Shown here in pieces: positions 1-8,622 of a stretch of DNA of 64,000 bases. The position numbers and the translations under genes were made by a program. Within the stretch, counting starts at the first letter, position 1, and each line of letters starts with the position of its first letter. The DNA is from Streptomyces rimosus (GTDB lineage: Bacteria > Actinomycetota > Actinomycetes > Streptomycetales > Streptomycetaceae): assembly GCF_008704655.1 (NCBI RefSeq), contig NZ_CP023688.1, positions 1,178,001-1,242,000 on the forward strand. The letters are read 5' to 3'. The notes beneath the pieces were generated by a model. It did not search any database. It saw nothing but the letters and a program-made list of their open reading frames with translations, and was not told the DNA's origin.

Positions 1-205
1 CGAGGGCTTCGCGGCAGGCGGCCGACAGGGCGCTCCACCACTCCTCGGGCCGCTGCTCGTGCTGTCTGCCGTCGCGGTGGCTGGTCAGCGGCCGGGAGGC
101 GGCGGCGAGCAGCTGCCCGGTCCCGTCCACGGCGACGCAGCGGGCGCTCTGCGTACCGAGGTCGAGACCGAGCCAGACGGCGTCGGCGGTCAGGGCGTCA
201 GACAC
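1..205 (-). CDS. FGGY-family carbohydrate kinase, N-terminal part (runs off the window)
   Basis: Only the first 68 codons lie inside the window. The start is a GTG at 203-205 that overlaps the stop of the preceding kinase by 8 bases, so the two are probably translationally coupled. The visible residues contain WLGLDLGTQSARCVAVD, the phosphate-binding start of the FGGY kinase fold, then a QRPEEWWSAL segment typical of the first domain. It is the second kinase of a transporter-kinase-kinase operon. The family phosphorylates sugars or sugar alcohols with ATP in the cytoplasm. The substrate cannot be told from this fragment, though a xylulokinase-like role on the oxidised product of a pentitol is a reasonable guess. 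Confidence 0.85.
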   Translation of the reverse strand, partial: MSDALTADAVWLGLDLGTQSARCVAVDGTGQLLAAASRPLTSHRDGRQHEQRPEEWWSALSAACREAL

Positions 206-1787
206 GGTGCGGGACTCCTAGGGCGGGGGTTTCGGGTGGTACGGCGGCCTGTGGCGACAGGGCCGGTGGCCGGTCGGGGGCTGCTGCGGCGCTGCCGGTC
301 CGGGGGCGCCAGCCCGCCTCGCGGGCGAGGGCGCGCCAGTGCAGGAAGTCCTCGTACAGCTCCGCGTACTGGGCGGTGCGCTCCAGGTCGGGCTCCCAAC
401 TGGCGCGCATCCGAACGTACTTGGAGGCGGCGCTGTGCATGCTGGACTCGGCTCCGGACAGCACCAGGCCGGTGAGGAAGGCGCCCTTGGCGCCCAGTTC
501 GGTGTCGCCGGAGCGGGCGGTCGGCACTCCCGTCGCGTCGGCGATGAGCGCGCACCACGCGTCGCTGTTGGCGCCGCCGCCGCACAGCCGCAGCTCGGTG
601 ACCTCCGTACGGGAGGCGACGAGCGAGTCGCGCAGTACCAGCGACAGGCCGTCGAAGACCGCACGGGCCATGTCGGCGCGGGTGTGTTCCAGGGACAGGC
701 CCCAGAACCCGCCGCGCGCGTGCGCGTCGAGGAACGGCGCCCGCTCCCCCGCCGGGGAGAGGTACGGCAGGAACATCAGCCCGCGCGCGCCCGGCTCCGA
801 CTCGAAGGCCAGCCGGGCCAGTTCCGGCGGCCCGGACAGGTGCAGGGTGCGTGCGGCCCAGCCGAGCACCTCGGCGCCGTTGAGGGTCGGGAAGGCGCGC
901 AGGACGCGTTCCCGGCCGCGGTAGGCGATGTTGATGCCGGACGGTTCGCCGGTGGTGTCCACGGTCGTCCGGACGATCTCCGTGCACAGCGTGGTGCCGA
1001 GGATGCTGCACGCCTGGCCGGGGTTGACCACGCCGACGCCGCGCGCCGTGGCGGCGATGTCGTACGGGGCCATCACGACCGGCAGCCCGGCGGGCAGCCC
1101 GAGCTGTCCGGCCGCCTCGGAGGTGATCTCGGCGATCCGCTCGTGCTCGCCCAGCACCTTCGGCAGCAGCCGCTCGTGGCCGGTCAGGCCGAAGAGGTCG
1201 AGGAGGTACGGGTCGTACGCGCCGGTGGCGTGGTCGAGGAAGGGCGCCGAGGCGTCCGACTCGTCGATGGCGGTGACGCCGGTGAGCCGCAGGAAGAGCC
1301 AGCCCGCGGCGGTGAGCGCGGAGCGGGAGCGGGCGAGCCGGTCCGGGTCGTGCCGGGCGAGCCAGGCGAAGATCGCGTTGGGCATGCCGGCGCAGGTCAG
1401 CGAGCCGTTGCGGCGGAAGGCCGCCTCCAGGACGCCGTCCCGCTGCCACTGGCCGACGAGGTCGCCCGCGCGGCCGTCGGACCACAGGATCGCGGGTCCG
1501 GTGGGGCGGCCGCGGTCGTCCACCAGCCAGGCGCCGTCGCCCTGGGCGGTGAAGGAGACCAGCCACACCGGGTCGGCGGGGCCGGGGCGGGCGGCGAGTT
1601 CGGACAGCGCGTTGCGGACGGTGAAGACGACGGCGTTCCAGACGGCGTCCATGTCCTGCTCGGCCCGGCCCGGGCGGGGGCGCAGCACTTCGGTGGCCAG
1701 GCGGGAGACGGCGATTTCCCGGCCGCGGTCGTCGAAGACCACGGACTTGATCATCGTGGTGCCGACATCGATGGTCAGTACGGACAT
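198..1787 (-). CDS. FGGY-family sugar or polyol kinase
   Basis: A 529-residue protein of normal FGGY kinase length. The N-terminus has TIDVGTTMIKSVVFDDRG, the first phosphate loop. A LWSDGRAGDLVGQW segment follows in domain I, and RLCGGGANSDAWCALIA near residue 405 is the adenosine-binding region of domain II. ATG at 1785-1787 is preceded by AAGGA at good spacing. It lies 13 bases after the transporter gene and overlaps the next kinase by 8 bases, so the three form one operon. Family knowledge says it uses ATP to phosphorylate an imported sugar or sugar alcohol. The CsbX/RbtT-like transporter next door points to a pentitol or erythritol, which is inference. Confidence 0.88.
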   Translation of the reverse strand: MSVLTIDVGTTMIKSVVFDDRGREIAVSRLATEVLRPRPGRAEQDMDAVWNAVVFTVRNALSELAARPGPADPVWLVSFTAQGDGAWLVDDRGRPTGPAILWSDGRAGDLVGQWQRDGVLEAAFRRNGSLTCAGMPNAIFAWLARHDPDRLARSRSALTAAGWLFLRLTGVTAIDESDASAPFLDHATGAYDPYLLDLFGLTGHERLLPKVLGEHERIAEITSEAAGQLGLPAGLPVVMAPYDIAATARGVGVVNPGQACSILGTTLCTEIVRTTVDTTGEPSGINIAYRGRERVLRAFPTLNGAEVLGWAARTLHLSGPPELARLAFESEPGARGLMFLPYLSPAGERAPFLDAHARGGFWGLSLEHTRADMARAVFDGLSLVLRDSLVASRTEVTELRLCGGGANSDAWCALIADATGVPTARSGDTELGAKGAFLTGLVLSGAESSMHSAASKYVRMRASWEPDLERTAQYAELYEDFLHWRALAREAGWRPRTGSAAAAPDRPPALSPQAAVPPETPALGVPHRV

Positions 1788-1800
1788 CGGTTACGTCCTT

Positions 1801-3108
1801 TCACGCCGCTGCCGAGGCGGACGGCGCGGTGGCGGCGGCGCGCGCCGGTGCCGTGCCCGGCTCGTCCGGCAGCTTCAGGAAGACGGTGAGCGCGGTACTG
1901 ACCGCGTACATCCCCGCGAAGATCCAGACCACCCCTTCGACGCCGAGCGGCCCGGCGAAGGCCGCGACGACGGCCGGTCCGACGAAGGTGCTGGCGCCCG
2001 CGCCCAGGTTGAGCGCCGCCAGTGCCTGGCCCTTGTGCCGGGGCTCCAGGGAGGGCATCAGTGCCGATATCGGGACGTACCCCGCCAGCGTAGCGCCGTA
2101 GAAGGCGGCCACCACCAGGGCCAGGGGGAAGTTCGCGCCCGCCGCCTGCGGTACGTAGAACAGCAGCAGCGTGCTGACCGTGCAGCCGGCGCCGCCGAAC
2201 CAGGCGATGGTGCGGCGCCAGCCGATCCGGTCGCCGATCAGGCCGCACAGCAGGTTGGCGACGATGTTGGTGGCGAACATGGCGCTGAGCAGGTGCAGCC
2301 ACTGGGTGAGGCTGAAGCCGACGGTGCGGGTGAAGTGCACCGGCATGATGACGAAGAAGCCGAACTGCGAGGCCGTGTTGATGGTCCGTACGAGGGCGCC
2401 GGTGCCGACCCGGGGGTTGCGCCACAGGATGGTGACGCTGCCGATCAGGGTGGTCAGCGGGCCGTCGCCCTCGCCGCGCGGCCGCTTGCCGCCGCGGTCG
2501 TCCCGCACCAGCAGCAGGGCGATCAGGCCGCCGGCCGCGACCAGGACCAGGGCGGCCCACAGCGTGGCGTACGCGCCGATGTGCGGGATGAGGCCGCTGG
2601 CGACCAGCGAGCCGAGGGTGGGCAGGCCGCCGGTGAAGGCGAACCAGAACCAGCCCATGGCGGTGCCGAGCCGGGCCCGCGGCGCGACCCCCGCGATCCA
2701 GACGAGGAACCCGTACGCGAACAGCGGGTATCCCAGGCCGCGCAGGCCGTAGCCCAGCATCATCAGCGGGTAGCTGCCCAGCGGGACGGCCGCGGCGAGG
2801 AAGACGACCTGGAAGGCGCCCCAGATGGCGAGGCCGGTCCACATGACGCGGCGCGGGCCCCACAGTTCGGACAGGACGCCGGAGAGCCAGGCGGCCACGC
2901 CGGCCGCGACGCCGTAGACGGTGAACAGCAGCGCCACCCGGGGCTCGGGGATGCCCCGGTCGATCAGGTACGGCGAGAGATAGCCGGACTCGACCCCGTC
3001 CCCGATCATGAACAGGAGCAGGCCCAGGTAGCCCCAGGCGAGGGTCGGCGGGATGCCCAGGCGGGTGATCGCCCGTGTGATCGGTGAACGCGGGAGAGGG
3101 TTCTTCAT
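1801..3108 (-). CDS. MFS transporter, polyol permease (CsbX/RbtT) type
   Basis: A 435-residue membrane protein with about twelve hydrophobic segments. Phrases such as GYLGLLLFMIGDGVESGYLS near residue 25, the MFS loop SELWGPRRVMW around 90 and GYGLRGLGYPLFAYGFLVW near 140 match the RbtT/DalT/CsbX branch of the major facilitator family, which imports ribitol and arabinitol with protons. ATG at 3106-3108 has a GGGGAGA ribosome site 5 bases upstream. It is the first gene of the operon with the two FGGY kinases and is divergent from the DeoR-type regulator, a layout typical of an inducible sugar-alcohol locus. Branch assignment is from memory of the family. The exact substrate is unknown. Confidence 0.82.
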   Translation of the reverse strand: MKNPLPRSPITRAITRLGIPPTLAWGYLGLLLFMIGDGVESGYLSPYLIDRGIPEPRVALLFTVYGVAAGVAAWLSGVLSELWGPRRVMWTGLAIWGAFQVVFLAAAVPLGSYPLMMLGYGLRGLGYPLFAYGFLVWIAGVAPRARLGTAMGWFWFAFTGGLPTLGSLVASGLIPHIGAYATLWAALVLVAAGGLIALLLVRDDRGGKRPRGEGDGPLTTLIGSVTILWRNPRVGTGALVRTINTASQFGFFVIMPVHFTRTVGFSLTQWLHLLSAMFATNIVANLLCGLIGDRIGWRRTIAWFGGAGCTVSTLLLFYVPQAAGANFPLALVVAAFYGATLAGYVPISALMPSLEPRHKGQALAALNLGAGASTFVGPAVVAAFAGPLGVEGVVWIFAGMYAVSTALTVFLKLPDEPGTAPARAAATAPSASAAA

Positions 3109-3386
3109 CGAATCTCCCCTTTCTACGGCGGCAGGCGGTGGCAGGGGGCCTGCGGAGTGGACGCAGCCGATGCAACAGTCCGGCCGAAACCATGGTCAAT
3201 GGTGGCCGGAAATCTTCGCATCGGGCCGGTGGCCTGCCATGTTGCGTCGCAGCGGAACCGCCGGTGGGGGCCGCTTCCGGCGCGCGCGCCACGTTAAATC
3301 CGTGCGAACATAACGCGGCGAATTCACACGGCGTACGGGTGCGCGCCGCCCGCCGCACGCCCCCGTACGGCACCGGAAGGGGCACC
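3109..3386. promoter_or_regulatory. Divergent promoter region of polyol operon and DeoR gene
   Basis: This 278-base non-coding stretch separates the transporter from its regulator and must hold both promoters. A 5-base inverted repeat CGTTA (3292-3296) and TAACG (3311-3315) frames an AT-richer patch and may be part of the regulator's site. This is weak evidence. No confident -35/-10 pair was assigned. Confidence 0.45.
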
Positions 3387-4166
3387 ATGGACCGGCTCGA
3401 AGCCCAGGAGGAGCGGCGGCGGCGCCTGCGCGAGGCGGTCATCGCCCGCGGGTTCGTGCGCACCGCCGACCTCGCCGAGGAGTTCGGGATCAGCCTGATG
3501 ACGGCCCACCGCGACCTGGACGCCCTCCAGGCGCAGGGCTGGCTGCGCAAGGTGCGCGGCGGTGCGACGGGGCTGCCGTCGGCGCAGTTCCACGGGAGCG
3601 TGGCCGACCGGATGGCGGTCATGGCGCCGGTCAAGCAGGCTCTCGCGCGCGCTGCGGCGACGCTGCTGGTGCCCGGCCAGACCGTCCTGCTGGACGACAG
3701 CACCACCTGTCTGCTGCTGGCGCACCGGTTCGCCGAGCACACCCCGCTGACCGTCATCACCAACTCGCTGCCGGCCGTCACCACCCTCGCCAAGGAGCCC
3801 GGCATCTCCTTGATCTCCCTGGGCGGCGCCTACTTCCCGGCGTACGACGCGTTCATGGGCCCGCACACGGCGGATGCGGTACGGGAGTTCCGCGCCGATG
3901 TGCTGTTCCTGTCCACCACCGCCGTCACCAACGGCCGCTGCTACCACACCTCGCCCGAGACCGTGCAGGTCAAGCGGGCGATGATGGAGAGCGCCGGGCG
4001 GCGGGTGCTGGTCGCCGACCACACCAAGTTCACCAAGGGCGGGCTGTACGCGCTGGCGCCGCTGACCGACTTCGACCTGCTGGTGGTGGACGACGGGCTG
4101 CCGGCGGCGGAGGTGCGGGCCGTACGGGCGCGGGGCACCGAGGTGATGGTGGTGCCGCGGCCCTGA
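3387..4166 (+). CDS. DeoR-family transcriptional regulator
   Basis: A 259-residue regulator. Residues 1-60 form a DeoR winged helix with the recognition segment TADLAEEFGISLMTAHRDLD followed by LRKVRGGA. The C-terminal two thirds is the DeoR sugar-phosphate sensor domain, with LDDSTTCLLLA near 105, VITNSLPAV near 130 and DHTKF near 215. ATG at 3387 was chosen over upstream in-frame starts because GGAAGGGG precedes it and the helix-turn-helix begins just after. It is divergent from the transporter-kinase operon and probably represses it until a phosphorylated sugar accumulates, as is usual in this family. Confidence 0.9.
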   Translation: MDRLEAQEERRRRLREAVIARGFVRTADLAEEFGISLMTAHRDLDALQAQGWLRKVRGGATGLPSAQFHGSVADRMAVMAPVKQALARAAATLLVPGQTVLLDDSTTCLLLAHRFAEHTPLTVITNSLPAVTTLAKEPGISLISLGGAYFPAYDAFMGPHTADAVREFRADVLFLSTTAVTNGRCYHTSPETVQVKRAMMESAGRRVLVADHTKFTKGGLYALAPLTDFDLLVVDDGLPAAEVRAVRARGTEVMVVPRP

Positions 4167-4175
4167 GAGTGGCGG

Positions 4176-5663
4176 TCAGCAGGCGCGGTCGAGCACGTCG
4201 GCGGCTTCGCGTACGGACACCGCCCACGGCCGGTCCCGGGCCACGGTCGGTTCGAGGGCGTCCAGGAGACGGGTGCAGGCGGGGGCGGTGGGGCGGCGGG
4301 CGCCGACGCGTACGGCCTGGTACAGGGCGACGGCGAGCGAGCCGTGCAGCAGGCGCAGCGTCCTGGCCTGCCGGAGCGCGGTGAACGCGGCCTGGATGCC
4401 GAACGGCACGATGTCCTGGTTGTGCCAGTTGGTGGGCACGCTCTGCATGGCGGCGGGCGTGGCGGCCCGGCGCATCGCGACGACCAGCGAGGTCGCGGCG
4501 AGCTGCACGCCCTGCACGCCGTGGTCGCGGCCGGGGTCCTCGGCGAGCATGGGGTTGAGGCCGCCGTTGCGCCGGGTGTCGATCAGCAGGTCCAGCTGCC
4601 GTTCGGCGAGGTTGGCCAGCTGGGCGGCGGTGATGGACATCAGGTCGGCGGCGAAGGCCACCTGCTGCCCGAAGAAGTTGCCGCCGTGGGCGACGACATC
4701 GCGCTCGGGGAAGAAGAGCGGGTTGTCGCTGATGCCGTTGAGGTCGTCGGTGACGACCTGGCGGGCGTGGCGCAGACTGCTCTGCGCCGCCCCGAGGATG
4801 TGCGGCGCGCAGCGCAGGGTGTACGGCTCCTGGAGGGCGCGGGTGCCGCTCGGCTCATGGCCGGTGAGCCGTTCGCGCAGGTCGGCGGCGCGGTACGCGG
4901 TGTCGTCGTGGCCCAGCGCCTCGAAGATCTCGGGGGCGGTGAAGTCGGGGCGGCAGCCGAGGACACCGGCGAGCAGGGCGGTCAGCGCGGTCCCCGCGGC
5001 GACCGAGCGGTGCAGCGCGGCGAGCGCGAGACCGGCGCCCGCCGCGGTGACGGACGTGCCGTTGACCAGGCCGAGGGCGTCCCGCCCGGTCAGCTCCAGC
5101 GGCCGCAGCCCGGCCGCGGCGAGGGCTTCGGCGGCGGGCATGCGCATGGCGCCGAGGTAGGCGTTGCCGCGCCCCTGGAGGGACCGGATGGCGTGGGCCA
5201 GGGGCGCGAGGTCGCCGCTGGCCCCGACCGAGCCGTACTCGGGCATGACCGGCGCGAAGGAGGTGCCGAGCATGGCCACCAGGGCCTCCACGGCGGTGGG
5301 GGCCACGCCGGAGTGGCCACGGGCCAGGCTCCACAGGCGGGTGAGCAGCGTGGCGCGGGCCACCGGCGGGTCCAGGTCCGGGCCCTGGCCGACTTCGAGG
5401 TGGCTGAGCACGTTCTCGCACTGGTCCGCGCCCTCGTCCTGGCCCGCGAAGACCACGAGGGGCCCGAAGCCGGTGGTGGAGCCGTAGATCTCGCGGCCCT
5501 TCTCCAAACAGGTGTGCAGGTAGTCGTGGCAGCGCGCGACGGCCTTGAGGGAGTCGTCGTCGAGCCGTACGGTGACGGGCCCGGCGGCGGTTTCGAGCGC
5601 CTCGGGGGTGAGGAGCGAGGGGAACTTCAGCTCGGCGGTGGGGGGCCGGAGGGTCGAGGGCAT
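4176..5663 (-). CDS. Aromatic amino acid ammonia-lyase (MIO enzyme, PAL-like)
   Basis: A 495-residue MIO-type lyase. Tyr60 lies in YGSTTGFG, and the Ala-Ser-Gly that forms the MIO electrophile is at 148-150 in SVGASGDLAPLAHA. Further family blocks are NGTS near 200, QEPYTLRCAPHILG, and NPLFF followed by HGGNFFGQQ. Histidine ammonia-lyases carry a QED motif near the C-terminus. Here the position reads HNQDIVPFG, as in phenylalanine/tyrosine lyases and related aminomutases, so the substrate is probably Phe or Tyr (product cinnamate or coumarate). ATG at 5661-5663 is chosen because homology begins there. It is the last gene of the P450-ketosynthase operon and ends 9 bases from the DeoR gene. No histidine-degradation genes are nearby. 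Confidence 0.85.
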   Translation of the reverse strand: MPSTLRPPTAELKFPSLLTPEALETAAGPVTVRLDDDSLKAVARCHDYLHTCLEKGREIYGSTTGFGPLVVFAGQDEGADQCENVLSHLEVGQGPDLDPPVARATLLTRLWSLARGHSGVAPTAVEALVAMLGTSFAPVMPEYGSVGASGDLAPLAHAIRSLQGRGNAYLGAMRMPAAEALAAAGLRPLELTGRDALGLVNGTSVTAAGAGLALAALHRSVAAGTALTALLAGVLGCRPDFTAPEIFEALGHDDTAYRAADLRERLTGHEPSGTRALQEPYTLRCAPHILGAAQSSLRHARQVVTDDLNGISDNPLFFPERDVVAHGGNFFGQQVAFAADLMSITAAQLANLAERQLDLLIDTRRNGGLNPMLAEDPGRDHGVQGVQLAATSLVVAMRRAATPAAMQSVPTNWHNQDIVPFGIQAAFTALRQARTLRLLHGSLAVALYQAVRVGARRPTAPACTRLLDALEPTVARDRPWAVSVREAADVLDRAC

Positions 5664-5722
5664 CGTCTTCCTTGGGGGGAGGTTCGGTGCGGGCAGCCGG
5701 GACGGTGCGGCTGCGGTGGGAC

Positions 5723-6238
5723 TCAGGGATTGCCGGTCGTGAACAGGTGGGCCCAGGCCGTGCCGGGCGTTCCCGGGCCGTCGCCCGGATCGGCGGCGAT
5801 GGCCAGGACCTGGTCGGCGTCGCCCGTCGCGAGGAGGCGGGCCGCGGTGCCACGGGCCGCCGCGAGCGGGTCGCCGATGGCGAGCGTGGCGACGAGCGGG
5901 CCGGTCAGGCCCCATACGGCGCTGAGGTGGCCGAGCGCCGTGGAGGGCACGTTCTGGAACAGCAGCGGTTTGGGCACCTGGCGCCGCCCGGCCACCGCGT
6001 CGTCGATGGCGGTCTGGGTGACCATGTCGCCGCGGGTGGCCGCGAGGACGAGCGCGGTGCGCGGGCCGATGTCCGGGGGCAGCGGGGGCGTGCCGTACCG
6101 GTCGGTGAGGCAGCGCTCGCCGACGGCCACCAGCAGCGGCGCGAAGGCGGAGGTCTCGAAGCGCGGCACCTCCGGCAGGCGGGCCGCCGGATCGTCCGGG
6201 GGCGGCCACTGGGCACGGGTCTCAACGGTCAGTTCCAT
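5723..6238 (-). CDS. Ketosynthase-like protein, N-terminal half only, no active-site Cys
   Basis: A 171-residue protein resembling the first half of a beta-ketoacyl synthase (Ketoacyl-synt_2 type). QVPKPLLFQNVPSTALGHLS and VWGLTGPL match the helix before the nucleophile. Where an active enzyme has a TACAS-like motif this reads LAIGDPLAA, so the Cys is missing, as in chain-length-factor subunits. The thiolase C-terminal half with the two His is absent. ATG at 6236-6238 has a GAGG ribosome site; a GTG 27 bases upstream is less likely. It sits between the active ketosynthase and the ammonia-lyase with 60-base gaps. I infer it partners the full ketosynthase. A decayed gene is the alternative. Confidence 0.7.
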   Translation of the reverse strand: MELTVETRAQWPPPDDPAARLPEVPRFETSAFAPLLVAVGERCLTDRYGTPPLPPDIGPRTALVLAATRGDMVTQTAIDDAVAGRRQVPKPLLFQNVPSTALGHLSAVWGLTGPLVATLAIGDPLAAARGTAARLLATGDADQVLAIAADPGDGPGTPGTAWAHLFTTGNP

Positions 6239-6298
6239 GGCGTCCTCATGGGGCTCTGCCCGCACGCGTGAGGTCGTGCGGCACGGGGTGGGCTTCGG

Positions 6299-7363
6299 TC
6301 ACGGCATCGCCAGCAGGAGGGCCGTGCAGACGCCGCCGAAGCCGCTGTTGAGGCTGAGGGCGTAGCGGGACTGCGGGGCGCGGCCCGGGTCGAGCACGAG
6401 GTCGAGGGGGCAGTCGTCGTCCGGGCCGAGGTGGTTGGCGTTGACGGGCAGTTCGCCGTGGCGGAAGGCGAGGGCGCAGACGGCCAGTTCGACCAGGCCG
6501 GAGGCTTCCAGGCAGTGCCCGTGCAGGGCCTTGGTGGAGCTGACCGGGGTCCGTACGCCGTGCGGGGCCAGCGCGCTGACGATAGCGGCGGCCTCGCCCG
6601 CGTCGAAGGCGGGGGTGGCGGTGGCGTGGGCGTTCACGTAACCGATCCGGTCGCCGGTGAGCCCGGCGCGGCGCAGCGCGGTGGCGACGGCCGCGGCGGG
6701 CCCCCGGCCCTCGGGGTGCGGGCGGCAGACGTGGTGGGCCTCGGCGGTGTTGCCCCAACCGCGGACGACGGCCCACGGCGGTGCGGTGCCGGTGTGTTCG
6801 AGGACCACGGCGGCGGCGCCGTCGCCGAGCACCGGGCCGTCGCGGCCCGCGCTGAAGGGGCGGCAGACGCCGCTCGGGGCGATGATGCCGGCGCTGTCGA
6901 AGGCCGCGAACATGCTCGCGTCGACGAAGCTGGCGCCGGCCACGACGGCCCGCCGCTCGTCGGTCGCCGCGATGAGGTGGGACGCCTCGGCGACGGCGGT
7001 GTTGGAGGCCGCGCAGGCGGCGGTGTGGACGGTGAGCGCCTCGCGCAGGCCGCAGGAGCCCGCCAGCTCGACGGCCAGCGCCGCCGTGTCGGGGCCGGCG
7101 TGCAGGGCGAGGACGAGGGGGGTGGCGGCCCGGTCGGCCGGGGACAGCTCCGCCTGGTCGCAGGACTCGCCGATGAGGTGGGCCAGCTCCGTGAACAGAT
7201 CCGGGGTGCCGGGGACGGTGGCGGCGTGGTGGGCGCGGTGCCGTGCGGTGTCGAAGCGGGTGACCGGTGTGGCGGCGGGGGTCGCGGAGGTCAGGCCCTT
7301 CCAGAGCGCGTCCGGGCCGCGGCCGTACGCGGTGAGGACCGACAGACCGGTGACGCGGGCCAT
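6299..7363 (-). CDS. Beta-ketoacyl synthase (KAS II-like)
   Basis: A 354-residue ketosynthase, shorter than the usual ~410. The catalytic triad is present: Cys117 in HTAACAASNTA, His246 in VNAHATATP and His283 in STKALHGHCLEASG with Lys278. The C-terminus SLNSGFGGVCTALLL is the usual Gly-rich end. Such enzymes condense an acyl group with a malonyl unit on a carrier protein, but no ACP, acyltransferase, ketoreductase or dehydratase is seen nearby. Its ATG (7361-7363) overlaps the P450 stop as TGATG. Sitting between a P450 and a half-ketosynthase in an ammonia-lyase operon, it probably extends an aryl-acyl starter; this is inference. Confidence 0.85.
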   Translation of the reverse strand: MARVTGLSVLTAYGRGPDALWKGLTSATPAATPVTRFDTARHRAHHAATVPGTPDLFTELAHLIGESCDQAELSPADRAATPLVLALHAGPDTAALAVELAGSCGLREALTVHTAACAASNTAVAEASHLIAATDERRAVVAGASFVDASMFAAFDSAGIIAPSGVCRPFSAGRDGPVLGDGAAAVVLEHTGTAPPWAVVRGWGNTAEAHHVCRPHPEGRGPAAAVATALRRAGLTGDRIGYVNAHATATPAFDAGEAAAIVSALAPHGVRTPVSSTKALHGHCLEASGLVELAVCALAFRHGELPVNANHLGPDDDCPLDLVLDPGRAPQSRYALSLNSGFGGVCTALLLAMP

Positions 7364-8622
7364 CAGGAGACCACCGCGTGCCGGGGCTGGAAGGTGACGG
7401 GCAGCTCCGTCAGGCCCGCGGTGACGTGCAGATGGGTGATGCCGCCCGTGGAGCCGCGCTGCCAGGGCAGTGTGTCGAGCGGCCGGGCGGCGGCGAGTCC
7501 GGGCAGGCGGCGCAGCACGGCGCCGAGGGCCGTACGGCACAGCCGGACCGCGAACTGGCTGCCGAGGCAGAAGTGCGGGCCGTGCGCGAAGACCAGGTCC
7601 TGGCCGGTTTCCCGGTCGAGGTCGAGGCGGTTGGGGGCGGTGAAGCGGCGCGGGTCGCGGTTGGCGAGGGCCAGGTGCACGATCACCGCGTCCCCCGGCG
7701 CCAGCTCGGCGCCGTACAGCTCCATCGGGCGGGTGGCGAAGCGCGGCATGGTGGCGGCCAGCGGGGAGGTGTAGCGCAGCAGCTCGCCGAGGCCGTCGGC
7801 CACCCGGGCGGGGTCGGCGAGCAGGTCGGGGCGGTGCCAGAGGGAGTACAGGCTCGACGTGAGGAAGTCGGCGACCGGTTCGTAGGCGGAGACGAGCAGC
7901 AGGAAGAGGGTGGAGGTCAGCTGCCCTTCGTCCAGGCCCGCGGCGTCGGCGCGCGCGATCATCCCGCTGACGGCGTCGGGCCCGGGGCTGCCGCGCCGGA
8001 AGGCCACCAGGTCGTGCAGCAGCTCGCTCATGGCCGTGCGGTCGGCGGCGTAGCGCGCGCGGTCCGGGGAGCCGGGGGGATCGAACAGCGGGGACGGGCC
8101 CCAGCGCCGCAGCTCCAGGGCGCGCCGGATGAAATCGGGCGGATAGCCGAGGTGTTCGGTGATGGCCCGGACGGCGAAGGGGTGGGCGAATTCGTGGACG
8201 AGGTCGGCGCGGCCGCGTCCCGCGATCTCGTCGAGCAGGGTCTCGGCGAGCGTTTCCGCGCGGTCGGCGGTCTCCCGCACCCGCTCGGGCGTGAACGCCG
8301 ACGCGCCCAGTTCGCGCAGCTGCCGGTGCAGGTCGCCGTCGGTGTTGAGCATGCTGCGCACGATGCTGTCGGTGACCTCCTTGCCGGTGAAGGCCAGATA
8401 GTCCGTCCAGCGCTCGCCGCCCCGGACGGCCGGTTTCGCGAAGCCGGAGTCCGTCAGCACCTGGCGCGCGGCGTCGTACCCGGACGCGACCCAGGCGGTG
8501 GAGCCGTCGGGCAGCTCCGCGCGCCACACCGGCGGTTCGCCGCGGGTGTCGATGCGCTCGGCCTCGGGGCTGTGGCGGACCCGCGCGTCCATCAGAAGTG
8601 CTGTACCGGGCCCTGCGGTCAC
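7363..8622 (-). CDS. Cytochrome P450 with altered I-helix motif
   Basis: A 419-residue soluble actinobacterial-type P450. The heme loop FAHGPHFCLG places the iron ligand at Cys352, and the ExxR pair is Glu280-Arg283. The I-helix is odd: the canonical A-G-x-E/D-T is SAYEP at 245-249, so the Thr of the acid-alcohol pair is replaced by Pro and the Gly kink by Ala. In the family that Thr helps deliver protons to oxygen. It is the first gene of the operon that continues to the ketosynthase, half-ketosynthase and ammonia-lyase. No ferredoxin lies beside it. The start at 8620-8622 leaves a normal N-terminus. Peroxide use or unusual chemistry is possible. Confidence 0.9.
   Translation of the reverse strand: MTAGPGTALLMDARVRHSPEAERIDTRGEPPVWRAELPDGSTAWVASGYDAARQVLTDSGFAKPAVRGGERWTDYLAFTGKEVTDSIVRSMLNTDGDLHRQLRELGASAFTPERVRETADRAETLAETLLDEIAGRGRADLVHEFAHPFAVRAITEHLGYPPDFIRRALELRRWGPSPLFDPPGSPDRARYAADRTAMSELLHDLVAFRRGSPGPDAVSGMIARADAAGLDEGQLTSTLFLLLVSAYEPVADFLTSSLYSLWHRPDLLADPARVADGLGELLRYTSPLAATMPRFATRPMELYGAELAPGDAVIVHLALANRDPRRFTAPNRLDLDRETGQDLVFAHGPHFCLGSQFAVRLCRTALGAVLRRLPGLAAARPLDTLPWQRGSTGGITHLHVTAGLTELPVTFQPRHAVVS

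Noticed and set aside
928..3087. A 719-codon plus-strand frame over the transporter and kinase.
   Set aside because: Composition is Arg/Gly/Asp-rich without motifs and the minus strand encodes clear families.
4176..5663. Histidine ammonia-lyase (hutH) of histidine degradation.
   Set aside because: The QED motif of such enzymes is replaced by NQD and no hut genes are nearby; a PAL-type enzyme fits better, though activity is untested.
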